This document shows positions 9,601-9,854 of a stretch of 9,854 nt of DNA, one piece after another. Every line of letters begins with the position of its first letter. Within the stretch, counting starts at the first letter, position 1. This stretch comes from an uncultured Prevotella sp. GTDB lineage: Bacteria > Bacteroidota > Bacteroidia > Bacteroidales > Bacteroidaceae. The translations under genes and the position numbers were made by a program. Where the stretch lies: assembly GCA_900542795.1 (NCBI GenBank), contig UQPD01000098.1:1-9854 (forward strand), given 5' to 3'. The notes below the pieces were generated by a model. It had not been told where the DNA came from, did not search any database, and saw nothing but the letters and a program-made list of their open reading frames with translations.

Positions 9601-9766
9601 CCTTCTCACCTCTATCGATGTTTTCGACATCTTAGGTCGTCATCTCCAAACGCTCACGCCCCAACAGTTGGTTTACACCTTCAATCTTTCTCAAGGTGTT
9701 TACTTAATTACGGTATCCTCTAAAAAGGTAACTGAAGGCAGAACCTTTAAGGTGATTGTGAAGTAA
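3617..9766 (+). CDS. Giant T9SS-exported surface protein (type A sorting domain), adhesin-like
   Basis: This 2049-residue secreted protein has an N-terminal Sec signal (hydrophobic 16-34, likely cleavage after VCA at residue 38). The C-terminus is a T9SS type A sorting domain: VFDILGR (2002-2008), GVYLITV (2027-2033) and a final KVIVK, so it should cross the outer membrane by T9SS and be surface attached or released. Between lie many beta-rich segments: a fibronectin-III-like stretch around 450-550 (YELDSLETGRQYTIMVYAN at 515-533), a probable jelly-roll module at about 580-825 ending in DYAVDDI (814-820), a motif common in MAM/carbohydrate-binding folds, a W.G...NTNWNNDGNW segment (1379-1395) typical of Bacteroidota surface proteins, and GNPY (1752-1755) with AFFVKA (1802-1807), another element often preceding such C-termini. 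No protease, glycosidase or von Willebrand motif was recognised. Three consecutive ATGs begin the frame, and the first overlaps the upstream stop. A fimbria-associated adhesin, analogous to Mfa5, is inference. Confidence 0.8.
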   Translation: MMMCRNLPKYTLIERLALMVKAWVCAVCLGCSVQTVCADEFVVNEKIMGQLSRENVATTATSQTCEIPTIKFLGESNVSTYCRLVLFDAKTQKPLYELSKTCFTYENPYNWLFQQTDKGLILFPRWNGTSYPKNVTLKKPAGYSWADIYVGMYYLKLNGPAYDKAEERAIAKRYGINGKIDSIPSITSDPTIWNGFKAYCPTKDNGATFKNTYMPYEGVSQKVGDFETNADGVKRQGTYTWEYTYYVPRRAGEMVTLKAPVANGASGGSDIDYSAYWRWYDNNTYRANDRISKPWGSLLKQTYVDENEKSVGLTYSSTSYKYPTYDNMASVEYTVPDNFVDWQGDDIAADASRYTDFGSLGSNFWREPTLSMRYIFHVRPADEIAENIKKAIMNVEVYEDHGSIAIPLKKDGNSYSKNAHNTLRLDLRGINNYWFYPFSTNDIKNNPSASQFESGIRQCSSISWVAMTTVNGKVYRKDIALNQSNPGDDKYATYDLLPNDVVGTYTMVADPKITYELDSLETGRQYTIMVYANSNDGKSSPIARFDCYYVWQSEPELESLLSEHRQPEILKDKYTQIGWVNFDDFAGMNDNIPTVDYQYGNPYSNHYDGAHNWNQAFYGTVYPQLIQMDCAFGNTTKYIPFHGDYILIKTANLKGVSVKNVNGYDWAYGDSPTLYDRTYYTSGGTRCGYFLFVDAADEPRPIATLDFEARLCTGATLMFTANIANLTAKANDVEDPQLLFKLYGYKTDANGKVIEKKLIQSFASGDFKTYGSKELGVWYQVFAKSFVHQGLGVDEFSHYNVTIENSCKSTRGADYAVDDIRFYVANDQVEILQTSDADNYCNNKDHGAYLKLRTDYNMTRTFLKVNEGSKPLFYRLCEEGGKPCNTKYPQDKGPNPKREEKMDKDSLPYGVVWISTNEKEDEKLVEADPYGYLSLILADAFFNLDLNKTYYVSVALPHIARYNETDGTPIYEPDIWGEPKAPCSIYSKSINIRNKNIKITSNTGGTSLTYSSECGKNEIDVDLKVQLRVPDAKYGIEKDIPWKFDFVIGSEKAFNDACSQRNLLQAIEHFRTTYPNATVFDATTHVATGIFSQPDYKTLVHYTSQSTTEIPDPTKSDKLIVVLSKSDEYKANLKMVEKNDVNVNFYFISVPGEYKDKDGQIYTICSSAMKEKVTFTYESPVVQMGDPKVTYPETWNNSAREYRLGLKQANNLKTGTRLRLPIHDYRDAFYHQPGHSYGGASRNNLIVEQPDAKGNAVKGCVRLVATNDPTVNKEWLQVGTVKGVAWGAKVGEVKNDSFNITKTDQSLVIDFSKHTETLHLDNDVTKTNVTADIEFHEGYSYTFSVVYHDATLSIKNDNNTICYGTTLFTLNIVPEYVTWKGSLSSNTNWNNDGNWARSTKAELHKNAQSTDGYVDYDGSNGLQSAPGEDPSTTPQTFVPMRFTKVTILPHTLIPQLGSYSYDQRQGILTAESLLNPMLSEATKDINYNLMLKIEPTIEDGVSYYDCENFYANMCQDVYFASTDPDDATQNEEVKGELRNQHYLSYQKAWVDFALPTDRWSMFTVPLHNVYAGDFYLPYATGKQNTEAFQPIKFGEGNGAYDRVKYSVYQRTWFDTNPQVVAADNNGNYGAAVNYDENNTEVEYVTSEWSHAFNDVQHAYEKGLGYSVYPEPNETSAKNTHWALFRLPKDDATFDYYERGKNGKQKTSARVDRSKNGLLLTNNNKDDNPMTLNGVIEVKPDALHQRGDYYLIGNPYMATIDMQLFFKDNPNLYAKYWILEGRELKAYGNDGTDNLGSVAPMQAFFVKASTGGVLLGNIVFRPSQCITMFNTNTKVNRRHTALTLHARHAQGVSTARVLTDDAANNDFDDSEDVEVIFDHELVKAPQIYTVSGNRAAAINHLTSLRNVPLGVEAETDEEVAFSVSGTNLLPAPLYLLDAKTNQYTLLTDSVKVMLQPNQVGRYFLTSNMSEANPVQTDLRCYSVHAGMVVAATTEGDLLTSIDVFDILGRHLQTLTPQQLVYTFNLSQGVYLITVSSKKVTEGRTFKVIVK

Positions 9767-9802
9767 GCCTATCGGAGTTTAAGGTCAGAAACTTTTATAT
9801 TT

Positions 9803-9838
9803 GCGCTTCGCGCTGGGTTAGTCAAAAATGTCCATCAA
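9803..9838 (-). repeat. Small hairpin plus partial inverted third copy of the intergenic repeat
   Basis: GCGC (9803-9806) pairs with GCGC (9810-9813) around TTC. The reverse complement of 9818-9838 matches 1837-1857 and 1952-1972 at 20 of 21 positions (a T to A change inside GATGGTCATT). The match stops exactly at 9838, where the adapter-like sequence begins; in the full copies the element continues. The reverse strand reads ACCCAGCGCGAAGCGC next to it, similar in style to the element at the window start. Confidence 0.75.
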
Positions 9839-9854
9839 CTGTCTCTTATACACA
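9839..9854. other. Residual Tn5/Nextera mosaic-end adapter
   Basis: The final 16 bases, CTGTCTCTTATACACA, are identical to the first 16 of the 19-base Tn5 mosaic end used in tagmentation libraries. The position at the very end of the window and the abrupt cut of the neighbouring repeat point to untrimmed adapter rather than genomic sequence or a natural Tn5 end. Confidence 0.93.

Noticed and set aside
9839..9854. Genuine Tn5 or IS50 end
   Set aside because: The match is to the engineered mosaic end and sits at the very end of the contig, with no transposase and with a repeat cut off at the junction, which indicates library adapter.

Overview
The window looks like a complete short contig from a Bacteroidota genome, most likely Prevotellaceae or a related oral/gut Bacteroidales. 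The grounds are lipoprotein signals with acidic residues just after the lipid-modified cysteine, a FimA/Mfa1-type fimbrillin, and a giant secreted protein ending in a type IX secretion (T9SS) type A sorting domain. No species is claimed. Both ends appear to lie in dispersed-repeat sequence, and the last 16 bases match the Tn5/Nextera mosaic end, so they are probably untrimmed library adapter.

Layout: (1) 1-171, a leader with a GC-rich repeat fragment (1-56), a 29-bp palindrome centred on CCATGG (95-123), and three C-tract/A-tract units (129-159) just before the first gene. (2) 172-1752, an Mfa1/FimA-like fimbrillin lipoprotein. (3) 1753-2051, a 299-bp gap with a 7-bp tandem repeat, two near-identical 47-bp direct repeats 115 bp apart, a GAAA-loop hairpin and a possible promoter. 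(4) 2052-3620, a second fimbrial-type lipoprotein resembling FimB/Mfa2 anchor or accessory proteins but with a C-terminal extension. (5) 3617-9766, a 2049-residue T9SS cargo protein whose start overlaps the previous stop by 4 bp (ATGA). (6) 9767-9854, a short tail with a hairpin, a partial inverted copy of the intergenic repeat, and the adapter.

All three genes lie on the plus strand. The inferred scheme is a fimbrial or surface-adhesin locus: a polymerising pilin, a lipoprotein that anchors or caps it, and a very large T9SS-exported partner co-translated with the lipoprotein. The closest known parallel is the Porphyromonas gingivalis mfa cluster, where the T9SS-exported Mfa5 is an accessory fimbrial component. 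The large protein here shows no recognisable von Willebrand domain, so it is not simply Mfa5. The combination of roles is inferred from motifs and gene order, not demonstrated.
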